A model generated the notes under the pieces. That model was not told where the DNA came from, ran no database searches, and worked only from the letters and a program-made list of their open reading frames with translations. From Streptomyces sp. NRRL B-24484 (lineage in GTDB: Bacteria; Actinomycetota; Actinomycetes; Streptomycetales; Streptomycetaceae): DNA of 64,000 nt. Shown here one piece after another: positions 57,168-64,000 of this stretch. A program made the position numbers and the translations under genes. Within the stretch, counting starts at the first letter, position 1. Every line of letters begins with the position of its first letter. The stretch lies in NCBI RefSeq assembly GCF_000717715.1, contig NZ_JOAI01000003.1, forward strand, positions 124,001 through 188,000, read 5' to 3'.

Positions 57168-57232
57168 ACGGTAGGGGCCGACCCGTCCCGTCGCTTGACT
57201 TCACGTGACAATTGACTTACCACTTGGGGACA
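57168..57232 (-). promoter_or_regulatory. Activator element A and -10 of the dioxygenase-ligase operon
   Basis: Minus strand: a 41-bp element from 57232 to 57192 contains TGTCCCCAAGTGG, AAGTC, TGTCAC and GTCAAGCG. The -10 TACCGT (57173-57168) begins 26 bases after the start of GTCAAG. No good -35 is present, as expected for an activated promoter. It matches element B (58289-58353) without gaps. It lies directly upstream of the AraC-type regulator gene. Confidence 0.75.
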
Positions 57233-57253
57233 TTCTCCAAGGGAGTTGATCCC

Positions 57254-58267
57254 GTGAGGCCACTGGTCCGCACCGCGGCGCTGAGCGGTTACGTCGAGCT
57301 GAGCCGGTCGCTCGGGCTCGACCCGCAGCCGCTGATGAAGCACGTCGGCCTGGACGCCGCCGGGCTCGCCGTCCAGGACCGGTGGATCTCGGGTGCGGCC
57401 GTCGTCCACCTGCTGGAGCTGTCGGCCGCCGCGGCCCGGCACGAGGACTTCGGTCTGCGGATGTCCGAGTTCCGCCGGTTCTCCAGTCTCGGTCCGATCA
57501 GTCTCGTGCTCCGGGAGGAGCCGGACGTCCGCAGCGCGCTCGGGCTCATGCTCCGGCACGAGCACATGTACAACGAGGTGCTGCACACCCGGCTCTCCGA
57601 GCGCGACGGCCTGGCGACCATCAAGGTGGGGCTGGACCTCGGCGAGCCGATGGAGCACCGCCAGGCGACCGAGCTGGCCGTGGGGGCCTTCCACCGCGTG
57701 CTGCTCGGCTTCCTCGGCGCGCACTGGCGTCCGCTGTCGGTCTGCTTCACGCACGCCGCGCCGGCGGACACCGGCACCCACCGGCGGGTCTTCGGCTCCG
57801 CGGTGGAGTTCGGCCGGGAGTTCGACGGCATCGTCTTCTACGCCGGCGACCTCGACTCGCCGAACGCGATGTCCGACCCGCAGCTGCGGACGTACGCCCG
57901 GCAGTACTTCGAGGCCATCGCCGTCCCCCGGGACACCACCGTGCCGGACCGGGTGCGCGAGCTGATCGAGGTACTGCTGCCGACCGGCCGCTGCTCGATC
58001 GAGCAGGTCGCCCGCAGCCTGGGCGTCGACCGGCGCACGGTGCACCGCCACCTCGCGCAGTCGGGCGAGACCTTCTCCTCGCTGCTCAACGCGACGCGGG
58101 TGCAGCTCGCCGAGCAGTTCGTGGCGCACGGGCGGCGGTCGCTCACCGAGATCGCCGACCTGCTGGGGTTCTCGGCGCCCAGCGCGTTCTCCCGGTGGTT
58201 CCGCGAGCAGTTCGGCTGCACCGCGCGGGAGTGGCGGGACCGCCGGGGGCAGGCCGCGGAGCACTGA
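57254..58267 (+). CDS. AraC-type regulator with OruR/ArgR-like N-terminal domain
   Basis: A 337-residue regulator. The N-terminal Arabinose_bd/OruR-type domain opens VRTAALSGYVELSRSLGLDPQPLMKHVGLD and has FGLRMSEFRRFSSLGPISLVLREEPDVRSAL. The C-terminal AraC HTH, about residues 235-335, has CSIEQVARSLGVDRRTVHRHLAQ and SLTEIADLLGFSAPSAFSRWFREQFGCTAREWR. AAGGGAG eight bases before GTG 57254 sets the start. It sits between the two operons carrying elements A and B and is their probable activator, with a pathway substrate as ligand. Confidence 0.92.
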   Translation: MRPLVRTAALSGYVELSRSLGLDPQPLMKHVGLDAAGLAVQDRWISGAAVVHLLELSAAAARHEDFGLRMSEFRRFSSLGPISLVLREEPDVRSALGLMLRHEHMYNEVLHTRLSERDGLATIKVGLDLGEPMEHRQATELAVGAFHRVLLGFLGAHWRPLSVCFTHAAPADTGTHRRVFGSAVEFGREFDGIVFYAGDLDSPNAMSDPQLRTYARQYFEAIAVPRDTTVPDRVRELIEVLLPTGRCSIEQVARSLGVDRRTVHRHLAQSGETFSSLLNATRVQLAEQFVAHGRRSLTEIADLLGFSAPSAFSRWFREQFGCTAREWRDRRGQAAEH

Positions 58268-58288
58268 CCCGGGCCGGCTTCCGGGGCG

Positions 58289-58353
58289 TGTCCCCAAATG
58301 GAAAGTCCGCTGTCACCCAGGGTCAAGCGCGGCCGCCCGGCGAGCCCTACCTT
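58289..58353 (+). promoter_or_regulatory. Activator element B and -10 of the BKACE operon
   Basis: A 41-bp element (58289-58329) contains TGTCCCCAAATGG, AAGTC, TGTCAC and GTCAAGCG in the same order and spacing as element A. The -10 TACCTT (58348-58353) again begins 26 bases after the start of GTCAAG. Transcription would start near 58360 and leave a leader of about 280 nt before the BKACE gene. Confidence 0.78.
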
Positions 58354-58474
58354 GGCTGCACCGCGAGAGACGGCCGGCCCCGCGACGACGGGCCCGGCGG
58401 CGGCCCACCCTCAGCCTCCGCCGCGCCGGCCGGGCGCACCACGCCGTCCGCACCCCGTCCGCCGGGGCCGGACC

Positions 58475-58533
58475 CGCACCGCCCGCACCGCCCGCACAGC
58501 CGCACCGCAGCACCGCAGCACCGCAGCACCGCG
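58475..58533 (+). repeat. Low-complexity CACCGC-rich leader repeats
   Basis: CGCACCGCC occurs twice (58475, 58484). CACCGCAG then repeats with an 8-bp period at 58503, 58511 and 58519. It lies in the 370-bp gene-free leader before the BKACE gene (58268-58637). A looser CACCGCC-type tract recurs between the next two genes (about 60720-60780). Confidence 0.75.
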
Positions 58534-58637
58534 CTCCCGGCACTGCAGCGGCCCGCGCCATCCCTCAGCCCAGCTCCCCGCACCGCGGCGCCCAGGCGCC
58601 GGACCGGCGCGCACCCATCCGACGAAGGAGACGGACC

Positions 58638-59696
58638 GTGCACTTCCTCGACGACTCCCTGCTGCCCGAGAACCAGCAGAAGCTGGTCATCCAGGCCGCA
58701 CCCTACGGCCCCGAGTGGCTGCCCGGCGACGCCCCCGACCTGCCGCTCACCATGGACGAGCACGTGCAGGCGGCCGTCGACTGCTACAACGCCGGTGCCA
58801 CCGTCCTGCACATCCACGTCCGCGAGCTGGACGGCAAGGGCTCCAAGCGGCTGTCGATGTTCAACGAGCTGGTCGGCCGGCTGCGCCAGGCGGTCCCGGA
58901 CATGGTGCTGCAGATCGGCGGCTCGATCTCCTTCGCCCCCGAGGGCGAGGGCGCGGGCGCCGAGTGGCTGTCCTACGACACCCGTCACATGCTCGCGGAG
59001 CTGGACCCCAAGCCGGACCAGGTCACCATCGCGATCAACACCAGCCAGATGAACATCGTCGAGATCATGACGGCGGACGACCTGGAGGGCACCTCGATCG
59101 CGAAGCCCGACTACTACCGCGCGTACCGCGACATGTACCTGGAGGCCGGGCCGGAGTTCTACCTGGAGCACCTGGAACGGCTGCGGGACAAGGGCATCCA
59201 GCCGCACTTCCAGCTCGCCACCATCGCCCAGCTGGAGACCGTCGAGCGGCTGATCCGCTCCGGCGTGTACACCGGGCCGCTGGTCCTCAACTACGTGGCC
59301 ATCGGCGGCGGTTTCGCCGGCCGCCACCCCGCCGACCTGATCGAGTTCGTCCGCCGCACCCCGGACGGCGCGGTGCTCACCATCGAGAGCTCGATGCGCG
59401 CCGTCGCCCCGATGAACGCCATCGGCATCGCACTCGGCTGCCACGTGCGCGTCGGCAACGAGGACAACCTGTGGGGCCGCAAGGGCGAGCGGATGACCTC
59501 GGTCCAGCAGGTCGAGCAGATGGTGACGATCGCCGACGCCCTCGGCCGCGACATCGCGACCGGCGCCGAGGCGAAGGAGATCTACCACCTCGGCGAGTAC
59601 TACGCGGACACCGAGGAGACCCTGGCGCAGCTCGGCATGGTACCGAACCGCCGCCCCGGCCAGCGCGGCTTCATGCTCCGCGACGTCAAGTACTGA
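58638..59696 (+). CDS. Beta-keto acid cleavage enzyme (BKACE, DUF849)
   Basis: A 352-residue BKACE. This zinc TIM barrel condenses a beta-keto acid with acetyl-CoA to give acetoacetate and a new acyl-CoA. Zinc ligands fit H58-x-H60 in ATVLHIHVRELDG and E275 in VRVGNEDNLWGR. Other core blocks are LQIGGSISFAPEGEG, HFQLATIAQLETVERLI and LVLNYVAIGGGFAGRHP. The opening LVIQAAPYGPEWLPGDAPDL differs from the lysine (Kce) and dehydrocarnitine enzymes, so the substrate is probably different. GAAGGAG precedes GTG 58638. The acetoacetate-CoA ligase gene at the end of this run matches its product. Confidence 0.93.
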   Translation: MHFLDDSLLPENQQKLVIQAAPYGPEWLPGDAPDLPLTMDEHVQAAVDCYNAGATVLHIHVRELDGKGSKRLSMFNELVGRLRQAVPDMVLQIGGSISFAPEGEGAGAEWLSYDTRHMLAELDPKPDQVTIAINTSQMNIVEIMTADDLEGTSIAKPDYYRAYRDMYLEAGPEFYLEHLERLRDKGIQPHFQLATIAQLETVERLIRSGVYTGPLVLNYVAIGGGFAGRHPADLIEFVRRTPDGAVLTIESSMRAVAPMNAIGIALGCHVRVGNEDNLWGRKGERMTSVQQVEQMVTIADALGRDIATGAEAKEIYHLGEYYADTEETLAQLGMVPNRRPGQRGFMLRDVKY

Positions 59697-59743
59697 GCCC
59701 CGGCCCACCACGACCAGCCCGAGACAGAGCAACGGAGCATCCC

Positions 59744-60718
59744 ATGGCCCATGCCATCCGCTTCCACCAGGCCGGCGGCCCCGACGTCCTGAGCTGGGAG
59801 GAGGTCGAGGTCGGGGCGCCGGGCCCCGGCGAGGTCCGGATCCGCCACTCGGCGGTGGGCCTCAACTTCGCCGACACGTACTTCCGGACGGGGCTCTACC
59901 CCGCCCCGCTGCCCGCCGGACTCGGCGTGGAGGCGGCCGGCACGATCGAGGCCGTCGGCCCCGGCGTCACCGGCTTCGCCGAGGGCGACCGGGTCACCTA
60001 CACCGGCAGTCCGCTCGGCGCCTACAGCACCGAACGGGTCATGCCCACCGGCTCGTTGATCAAGCTGCCCGACGCGATCGACTTCGAGACGGCCGCCGCC
60101 ATGACCATGCGCGGCCTCACCTCCGCGTACCTGCTGCGCCGGATCCACCCGCTGAAGGCGGGCGACACGGTGCTGCTGCACGCGGCGGCGGGCGGCGTCG
60201 GCCTGATCCTCTGCCAGTGGGCAAAGCTCCTCGGCCTCACCGTGATCGGCACGGTCTCCACCACCGAGAAGGCCGAACTCGCCCGCGCCCACGGCTGCGA
60301 CCACGTCGTGCACTACCGCGAGGAGGACGTCGCCGCCCGGGTGCGGGAGCTCACCGGCGGCGAGGGCGTGCCAGTCGTCTTCGACAGCGTCGGGCGGACC
60401 ACCTTCGCCGGGTCGCTCGCCTCGCTGCGGCGACGCGGACTGCTGGTCTGCTTCGGCACCGCCTCCGGCCCCGTGCCGCCGATCGACGCCATGCAACTCG
60501 CCCTGCACGGCTCGGTGTTCGTGACCAGGCCGGCCCTCGCCGACTACATCGCGGACCCGGCGGAACGTGCCGAGCTCGCGGGCGAGCTCTTCGGCCACGT
60601 CGCCGCCGGCCGGATCAGGATCGAGATCAACCAGCGCTACGCGCTCAAGGACGCTGCACAGGCGCACCGCGACCTGGAGGGCGGCCGGACCACCGGCTCC
60701 TCCGTCTTCGTCCTCTGA
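59744..60718 (+). CDS. Quinone-oxidoreductase-like MDR enzyme
   Basis: A 324-residue medium-chain dehydrogenase of the QOR (Qor/zeta-crystallin) type. It opens IRFHQAGGPDVLSWEEVEVG, then LNFADTYFRTGLYPAPLPAGLGVEAAG (no zinc-site Cys) and the NADPH-binding loop TVLLHAAAGGVGLILCQWAK. VVFDSVGRTTFAGSLASLRRRGLLVCFG and a C-terminal HRDLEGGRTTGSSVF follow. It would reduce or oxidise a carbonyl or enone in the pathway. It lies 47 bp after the BKACE gene, with ACGGAG before ATG 59744. Confidence 0.93.
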   Translation: MAHAIRFHQAGGPDVLSWEEVEVGAPGPGEVRIRHSAVGLNFADTYFRTGLYPAPLPAGLGVEAAGTIEAVGPGVTGFAEGDRVTYTGSPLGAYSTERVMPTGSLIKLPDAIDFETAAAMTMRGLTSAYLLRRIHPLKAGDTVLLHAAAGGVGLILCQWAKLLGLTVIGTVSTTEKAELARAHGCDHVVHYREEDVAARVRELTGGEGVPVVFDSVGRTTFAGSLASLRRRGLLVCFGTASGPVPPIDAMQLALHGSVFVTRPALADYIADPAERAELAGELFGHVAAGRIRIEINQRYALKDAAQAHRDLEGGRTTGSSVFVL

Positions 60719-60836
60719 CCCGCACCGCGGAATCCACACCCGCACCGCCCATCCCACTTGCACCGCCGAGCCCACCCGTACCGCCGACCCGGTCCGCGCC
60801 CGGCGCGGCCCCCCACCGCCTCCCCCGGAGGAACCC

Positions 60837-61751
60837 ATGAGCCAGACCGCCCTCCCCGGCCCGGCCGCACCGGCCCTGGTGCGCCCGTCCGTCCGCCGCT
60901 CGATCAAGGTCGAGCCGCTGACCTGCACCATCGGTGCCGAACTGTCCGGTGTGGACCTCGGCGACGCCTCGCGCGACGCCGACCTGTTCACCGAGATCAG
61001 GGAACTCCTGCTCCAGCACAAGGTCCTGTTCCTGCGGGACCAGGACATCACCCGGGCCGAGCACGTCGCCTTCGCGCAGCGGTTCGGCCCGCTGGAGGAC
61101 CACCCGGTGGCCGGCAGCGACCCCGACCACCCCGGGCTGGTCCGCATCTACAAGGAGCTCGACAGCCCTCCCGAGCACTACGAGAACGCCCTGCACACCG
61201 ACGGCACCTGGCGCGAGACGCCGGCGATGGGCGCGGTCCTGCGCTGCGTGACGACACCGTCGGTCGGCGGCGACACGCTCTGGGTCAACATGGCCGAGGC
61301 CTACCGCCGGCTGCCGGACCGCGTGAAGGAGCAGATCGACGGCCTGCGGGCCCGGCACAGCATCGAGGCGACCTTCGGCGCGGTGATGCCGACCGAGGCG
61401 CGCCACCGGCTGAAGGCCCAGTACCCGGACGCCGAGCACCCGGTGGTGCGCACCCACCCCGAGACCGGCGAGAAGATCCTCTTCGTCAACGGCTTCACCA
61501 CGCACTTCGTCAACTACCACACCCCGGAGAACGTCCGCTTCGGCCTGGACTACGCCCCGGGCGCCGCCAACCTGCTGACGTACCTGATCAGCCAGGCGGC
61601 GATCCCCGAGTACCAGGTGCGCTGGCGCTGGCAGCCGAACAGCGTCGCGATCTGGGACAACCGCTCCACCCAGCACTACGCCGTGCAGGACTACTGGCCC
61701 GCCGTCCGCCGGATGGAGCGCGCCGGGATCGTCGGAGACAGACCCTTCTGA
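60837..61751 (+). CDS. TauD/TfdA 2-oxoglutarate dioxygenase, taurine-dioxygenase type
   Basis: A 304-residue enzyme in the true TauD subgroup. It has IKVEPLTCTIGAELSGVDL, VLFLRDQDITRAEHVAFAQRFGPLEDHP, the iron pair H120-x-D122 in NALHTDGTWRETP, CVTTPSVGGDTLWVNMAEAY, ILFVNGFTTHF and distal H280 in VAIWDNRSTQHYAV, with a 2-oxoglutarate Arg nearby. It shares the gene order with BKACE and a transporter, so it probably hydroxylates the pathway substrate, perhaps with spontaneous release of a leaving group as in taurine. GGAGGAACCC precedes ATG 60837. Confidence 0.92.
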   Translation: MSQTALPGPAAPALVRPSVRRSIKVEPLTCTIGAELSGVDLGDASRDADLFTEIRELLLQHKVLFLRDQDITRAEHVAFAQRFGPLEDHPVAGSDPDHPGLVRIYKELDSPPEHYENALHTDGTWRETPAMGAVLRCVTTPSVGGDTLWVNMAEAYRRLPDRVKEQIDGLRARHSIEATFGAVMPTEARHRLKAQYPDAEHPVVRTHPETGEKILFVNGFTTHFVNYHTPENVRFGLDYAPGAANLLTYLISQAAIPEYQVRWRWQPNSVAIWDNRSTQHYAVQDYWPAVRRMERAGIVGDRPF

Positions 61752-61782
61752 GCCCGTCCCAGGAACAGGTGAGGTGGTAACA

Positions 61783-63117
61783 ATGGCGTTTCACACCGAT
61801 GCGGAGCCGGCGACGGCTCCGGCCGACGAGGCCCCGGCTCCGGCCGTGTCCAGGCGCTACGCCTGGGTGGTCTTCGCCCTGAGTTTCGGACTGCTCCTCT
61901 CGGACTACATGTCGCGACAGGTGCTGAACGCGGTCTTCCCGCTGCTGAAGGCCGAATGGCTGCTGACGGACGCACAGTTGGGATCGCTCAGCGGCGTCGT
62001 CGCGCTGGCGGTCGGCGTGCTGGCCTTCCCGATGTCCCTGCTCGCGGACCGCTGGGGCCGGGTCCGGAGCCTGGTGGTCGCCGCGGCCACCTGGAGCGTG
62101 GCGACCCTCGGCTGCGCGGTGGCGGCCGGCTACGGCCAGATGTTCCTCGGCCGCCTCTTCGTCGGCATCGGCGAGGCCGCCTACGGCAGCGTCGGCATCG
62201 CGGTGGTCCTCAGCGTCTTCCCGATCGGGATGCGGGCCACCCTGTCGGGCGCGTTCATCGCCGGCGGCGCGTTCGGCTCCGTCCTCGGCGTCGCGATCGG
62301 CGGCTTCGTCGGCCAACACCTCGGCTGGCGCTGGGCGTTCGGTGCGATGGGAGTCTTCGGACTCGCCCTGGCCGTGGTGTTCGCGCTCGTGGTCACCGAG
62401 CAGCGGCTGCACCCCGGGCCGCGCCCCGACCGGGCGGAGCGGGCGGCGGCGGCGCCGCTGCGCGCGCTGCTGCCCAAGCTGTTCTCCTCGGTCTCGGTGG
62501 TGAGCGCGTACATCGGCAGCGGCCTCCAGCTGTTCATACCCGGAGCGCTGATCGCCTGGCTGCCCAGCTTCTTCGACCGCTACTACGCGATGCCCACGGC
62601 GAAGGCCGGCGGCACGGCGGGGATCTACGCCCTGCTCATCGGCATCGGCATGATCGGCGGCGGCATGGCCTCCGACCGGATCAGCCGGTCGGACGCGGCC
62701 CGCAAGTGGCTAGTCGCGATCGCCTGCAGCCTGGGCTCGCTGGTCCTGCTGACGGCCGCGTTCCGGCTGCCGACGGGCGCACCCCAGCTCGTCCTGCTCG
62801 GCGCCGGCGCCCTGCTGTCGGGTGCCACGGCCGGCCCGGCGGCGGCCATGGTCGCTAATCTGACCCCGGCCGCGATCCCGGCGACCGCCTTCGGCACGCT
62901 CACCCTGGCCAACAGCCTGCTCGGCCTGGCACCCGGACCCGCGATCACCGGGATGATCGCGGACCGCGCGGGCCTGCTCGGCGCGCTGCAGCTCGTCCCG
63001 CTGGTCGCACTGGCGGCCTCGGCCTGCTTCCTCGTCGGCCGCAGCCGCTACCGCGCCGACCTGCACCGCCTGGGCGGCCTCGCCCCGGCCACCCTCGAAG
63101 CGGAGGCACCCGCATGA
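61783..63117 (+). CDS. MFS transporter, probable organic-acid uptake
   Basis: A 444-residue 12-TM MFS protein with the loop-2 motif SLLADRWGRVRSLVVAAA, an acidic TM1 start (LLLSDYMSRQVLNAVFPLL) and a central loop around EQRLHPGPRPDRAE. The DYMSRQVLNAVFPLLKAEW stretch is seen in hexuronate/organic-acid and spinster-like MFS groups. Sharing the operon with oxygenases and BKACE, it likely imports the pathway substrate. GAGGTGG before ATG 61783 is favoured over GTG 61774. It overlaps the next gene by 4 nt. Confidence 0.92.
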   Translation: MAFHTDAEPATAPADEAPAPAVSRRYAWVVFALSFGLLLSDYMSRQVLNAVFPLLKAEWLLTDAQLGSLSGVVALAVGVLAFPMSLLADRWGRVRSLVVAAATWSVATLGCAVAAGYGQMFLGRLFVGIGEAAYGSVGIAVVLSVFPIGMRATLSGAFIAGGAFGSVLGVAIGGFVGQHLGWRWAFGAMGVFGLALAVVFALVVTEQRLHPGPRPDRAERAAAAPLRALLPKLFSSVSVVSAYIGSGLQLFIPGALIAWLPSFFDRYYAMPTAKAGGTAGIYALLIGIGMIGGGMASDRISRSDAARKWLVAIACSLGSLVLLTAAFRLPTGAPQLVLLGAGALLSGATAGPAAAMVANLTPAAIPATAFGTLTLANSLLGLAPGPAITGMIADRAGLLGALQLVPLVALAASACFLVGRSRYRADLHRLGGLAPATLEAEAPA

Positions 63118-63698
63118 GATCCCCCCTCCCTCCCCCGGTCGTGATCGTCCCCGGGCTGCGCGGCCACGTGGCCGACCACTGGCAGACCGTCCTCGCCGAC
63201 GGGCTCGCCGCCGCCGGCCGGGACGTCCGGACCGTGCCCCCGCTGACCGGCGACGACGACCGGACCGACTGCGAGGCCCGGGTCGCCGCCCTGGAGCAGA
63301 CGGTCGCCGAGGCGCCGGGACCGCCGATCCTGGTCGCCCACAGCGCCGGAGTGATGACCACCGTCCACTGGGCACTGCGGACCGGCCGGCCCGTGCACGG
63401 TGCGCTGCTCGCCACCCCGCCGGACTTCGACACCCCGCTGCCGGAGGGCTACCCCACCCCGGAGGCGCTCCGGCAGCGGGGCTGGGCCCCGACACCGCTG
63501 GCGGCGCTGCCGTTCCCGAGCATCGTCGCGATGAGCGACGACGACCCGCTCGCCCACCCGAAGAGGGTCTCCGAGATGGCAGCCGCCTGGGGCAGCCGCC
63601 TGATCGGGATCGGCCCGGTCGGTCACCTCAACCCCGGCTCCGGCTACGGACCGTGGCCGCAGGCCGCGGAGCTCGTCCGCGAACTCGAGTTCGGCTGA
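63114..63698 (+). CDS. RBBP9/YdeN-type alpha/beta hydrolase
   Basis: A 194-residue serine hydrolase of the small RBBP9/YdeN group. It opens VVIVPGLRGHVADHWQTVLA (glycine-rich oxyanion loop), then the nucleophile elbow ILVAHSAGVMTT (S77), the acid in SIVAMSDDDPLAHP (near D143) and catalytic H171 in GPVGHLNPGSGYGPW. It is translated from the MFS stop (ATGA). A likely task is ester or thioester cleavage within the pathway, for example release of the CoA ester made by BKACE; this is an inference. Confidence 0.9.
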   Translation: MRSPLPPPVVIVPGLRGHVADHWQTVLADGLAAAGRDVRTVPPLTGDDDRTDCEARVAALEQTVAEAPGPPILVAHSAGVMTTVHWALRTGRPVHGALLATPPDFDTPLPEGYPTPEALRQRGWAPTPLAALPFPSIVAMSDDDPLAHPKRVSEMAAAWGSRLIGIGPVGHLNPGSGYGPWPQAAELVRELEFG

Positions 63699-63839
63699 CG
63701 GCACCGGCGCCACCCACCACCAGGTCCACCACCACGTCCGACCCCCCACCCACCGGGGCGTGTCCGACGGCTCCCGCCCGACGCGGGGGCCGCCGGGCAC
63801 GCCCGCCGTTTTTCCACCCCGCACCACCGGAAGGCGACG

Positions 63840-64000
63840 ATGAGCACCGATTCCGACCTGCTGTGGTCCCCGAGCCCGGCCTCGACCGCGGACTCCGACC
63901 TGGCCCGCTTCCTGGACCGGCTGGAACGCACCCGCGGCCTGCGGTTCTCCGACTACGCGGAGCTGTGGCGGTGGAGCACCGGCGACCTGCCGGGCTTCTG
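63840..64000 (+). CDS. Acetoacetate-CoA ligase, N-terminal part
   Basis: The 53 residues before the window edge begin MSTDSDLLWSPSPASTADSD and continue LARFLDRLERTRGLRFSDYAELWRWSTGDLPGFW. This is the distinctive opening of acetoacetyl-CoA synthetases (LWxPS...SxLxxF...DYxxLWxWSxxxxxxFW). GGAAGGCGACG precedes ATG 63840. It would convert the acetoacetate released by BKACE into acetoacetyl-CoA and then acetyl-CoA. The catalytic domain lies beyond the window. Confidence 0.85.
   Translation, partial: MSTDSDLLWSPSPASTADSDLARFLDRLERTRGLRFSDYAELWRWSTGDLPGF

Noticed and set aside
54456..58267. Carnitine or butyrobetaine degradation cluster
   Set aside because: The BKACE and a butyrobetaine-hydroxylase-like oxygenase fit, but no carnitine dehydrogenase, betainyl-CoA thioesterase of known type or CdhR-like regulator is visible. 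Kept only as an alternative.

Overview
The window reads as chromosomal DNA of a high-GC actinomycete, almost certainly Streptomycetaceae (Streptomyces or Kitasatospora). Third codon positions are nearly all G/C and GTG/TTG starts are common. Family signatures fit: an LppU/SCO3897-type zinc-ribbon membrane protein, an SCO0930-type repeat protein, an Lsr2-like domain, mycothiol-dependent DinB/MDMPI folds, a DasR-type operator before a chitinase, and many 4-nt ATGA/GTGA overlaps. There is no rRNA, phage, integrase, transposase or CRISPR array. One tRNA, the initiator tRNA-Met, lies at 40.7 kb.

Region by region. 0-5.8 kb: small enzymes of the DinB, VOC and YCII types, two damaged genes (a zinc-ribbon protein with a one-base frame break and an APC permease with frameshifts and a missing middle), and an ECF sigma factor with its own zinc-binding tail. 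6.4-13.7 kb (minus): a possible envelope electron-transfer island. It holds a secreted protein with four Yx(FWY)xxD repeats, a NuoF-like flavoprotein fused to a 3Fe-4S ferredoxin, a bis-heme ferric-reductase-like membrane protein, secreted DUF1996 and DUF4142 proteins, and a PucR-type regulator. 14.2-19.1 kb: a LysR regulator, then a copper operon (small His/Met-tailed membrane protein, CopA-like ATPase, PCu(A)C-like protein) facing a His/Met-rich secreted protein. 19.3-24 kb: a cold-shock protein, membrane proteins, a coupled MFS/GDPD pair and a glycosyltransferase. 24-27.7 kb: two paralogous cysteine-free ArsR regulators, each next to a perfect dyad; one is coupled to a SulP/STAS anion transporter. 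27.8-32.3 kb: an MMPL exporter divergent from a NarL-type two-component pair.

32.4-39.3 kb is a pentose or furanose utilisation locus. A secreted GH54-CBM42 alpha-L-arabinofuranosidase diverges from a YtfQ/YtfR/YtfT/YjfF-type ABC importer, and both promoters carry the same LacI-type operator. 39.4-51.9 kb holds a SUKH/Lsr2-like fusion, the tRNA, a VWA protein, assorted enzymes, a secreted domain-repeat protein, a GH18 chitinase with a DasR-type site, and an endonuclease/exonuclease/phosphatase-fold protein.

52-54.3 kb is a compact accessory island of less extreme GC. It has a graspetide-type RiPP precursor overlapping its ATP-grasp ligase, then a RanBP2-type zinc-finger miniprotein and a protein of unknown function. 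54.4-64 kb is a catabolic regulon around an AraC/OruR-type activator: an acyl-CoA ligase and TauD/TfdA dioxygenase on one side, and a BKACE enzyme, quinone-oxidoreductase-like enzyme, TauD dioxygenase, MFS transporter, small hydrolase and acetoacetate-CoA ligase on the other. The two outward promoters share a 41-bp ungapped composite element at the same distance from their -10 boxes. BKACE makes acetoacetate and the last gene activates acetoacetate, so this looks like an uncharacterised pathway for a beta-keto-acid-yielding substrate. This regulon and the graspetide island are the most promising new material here.
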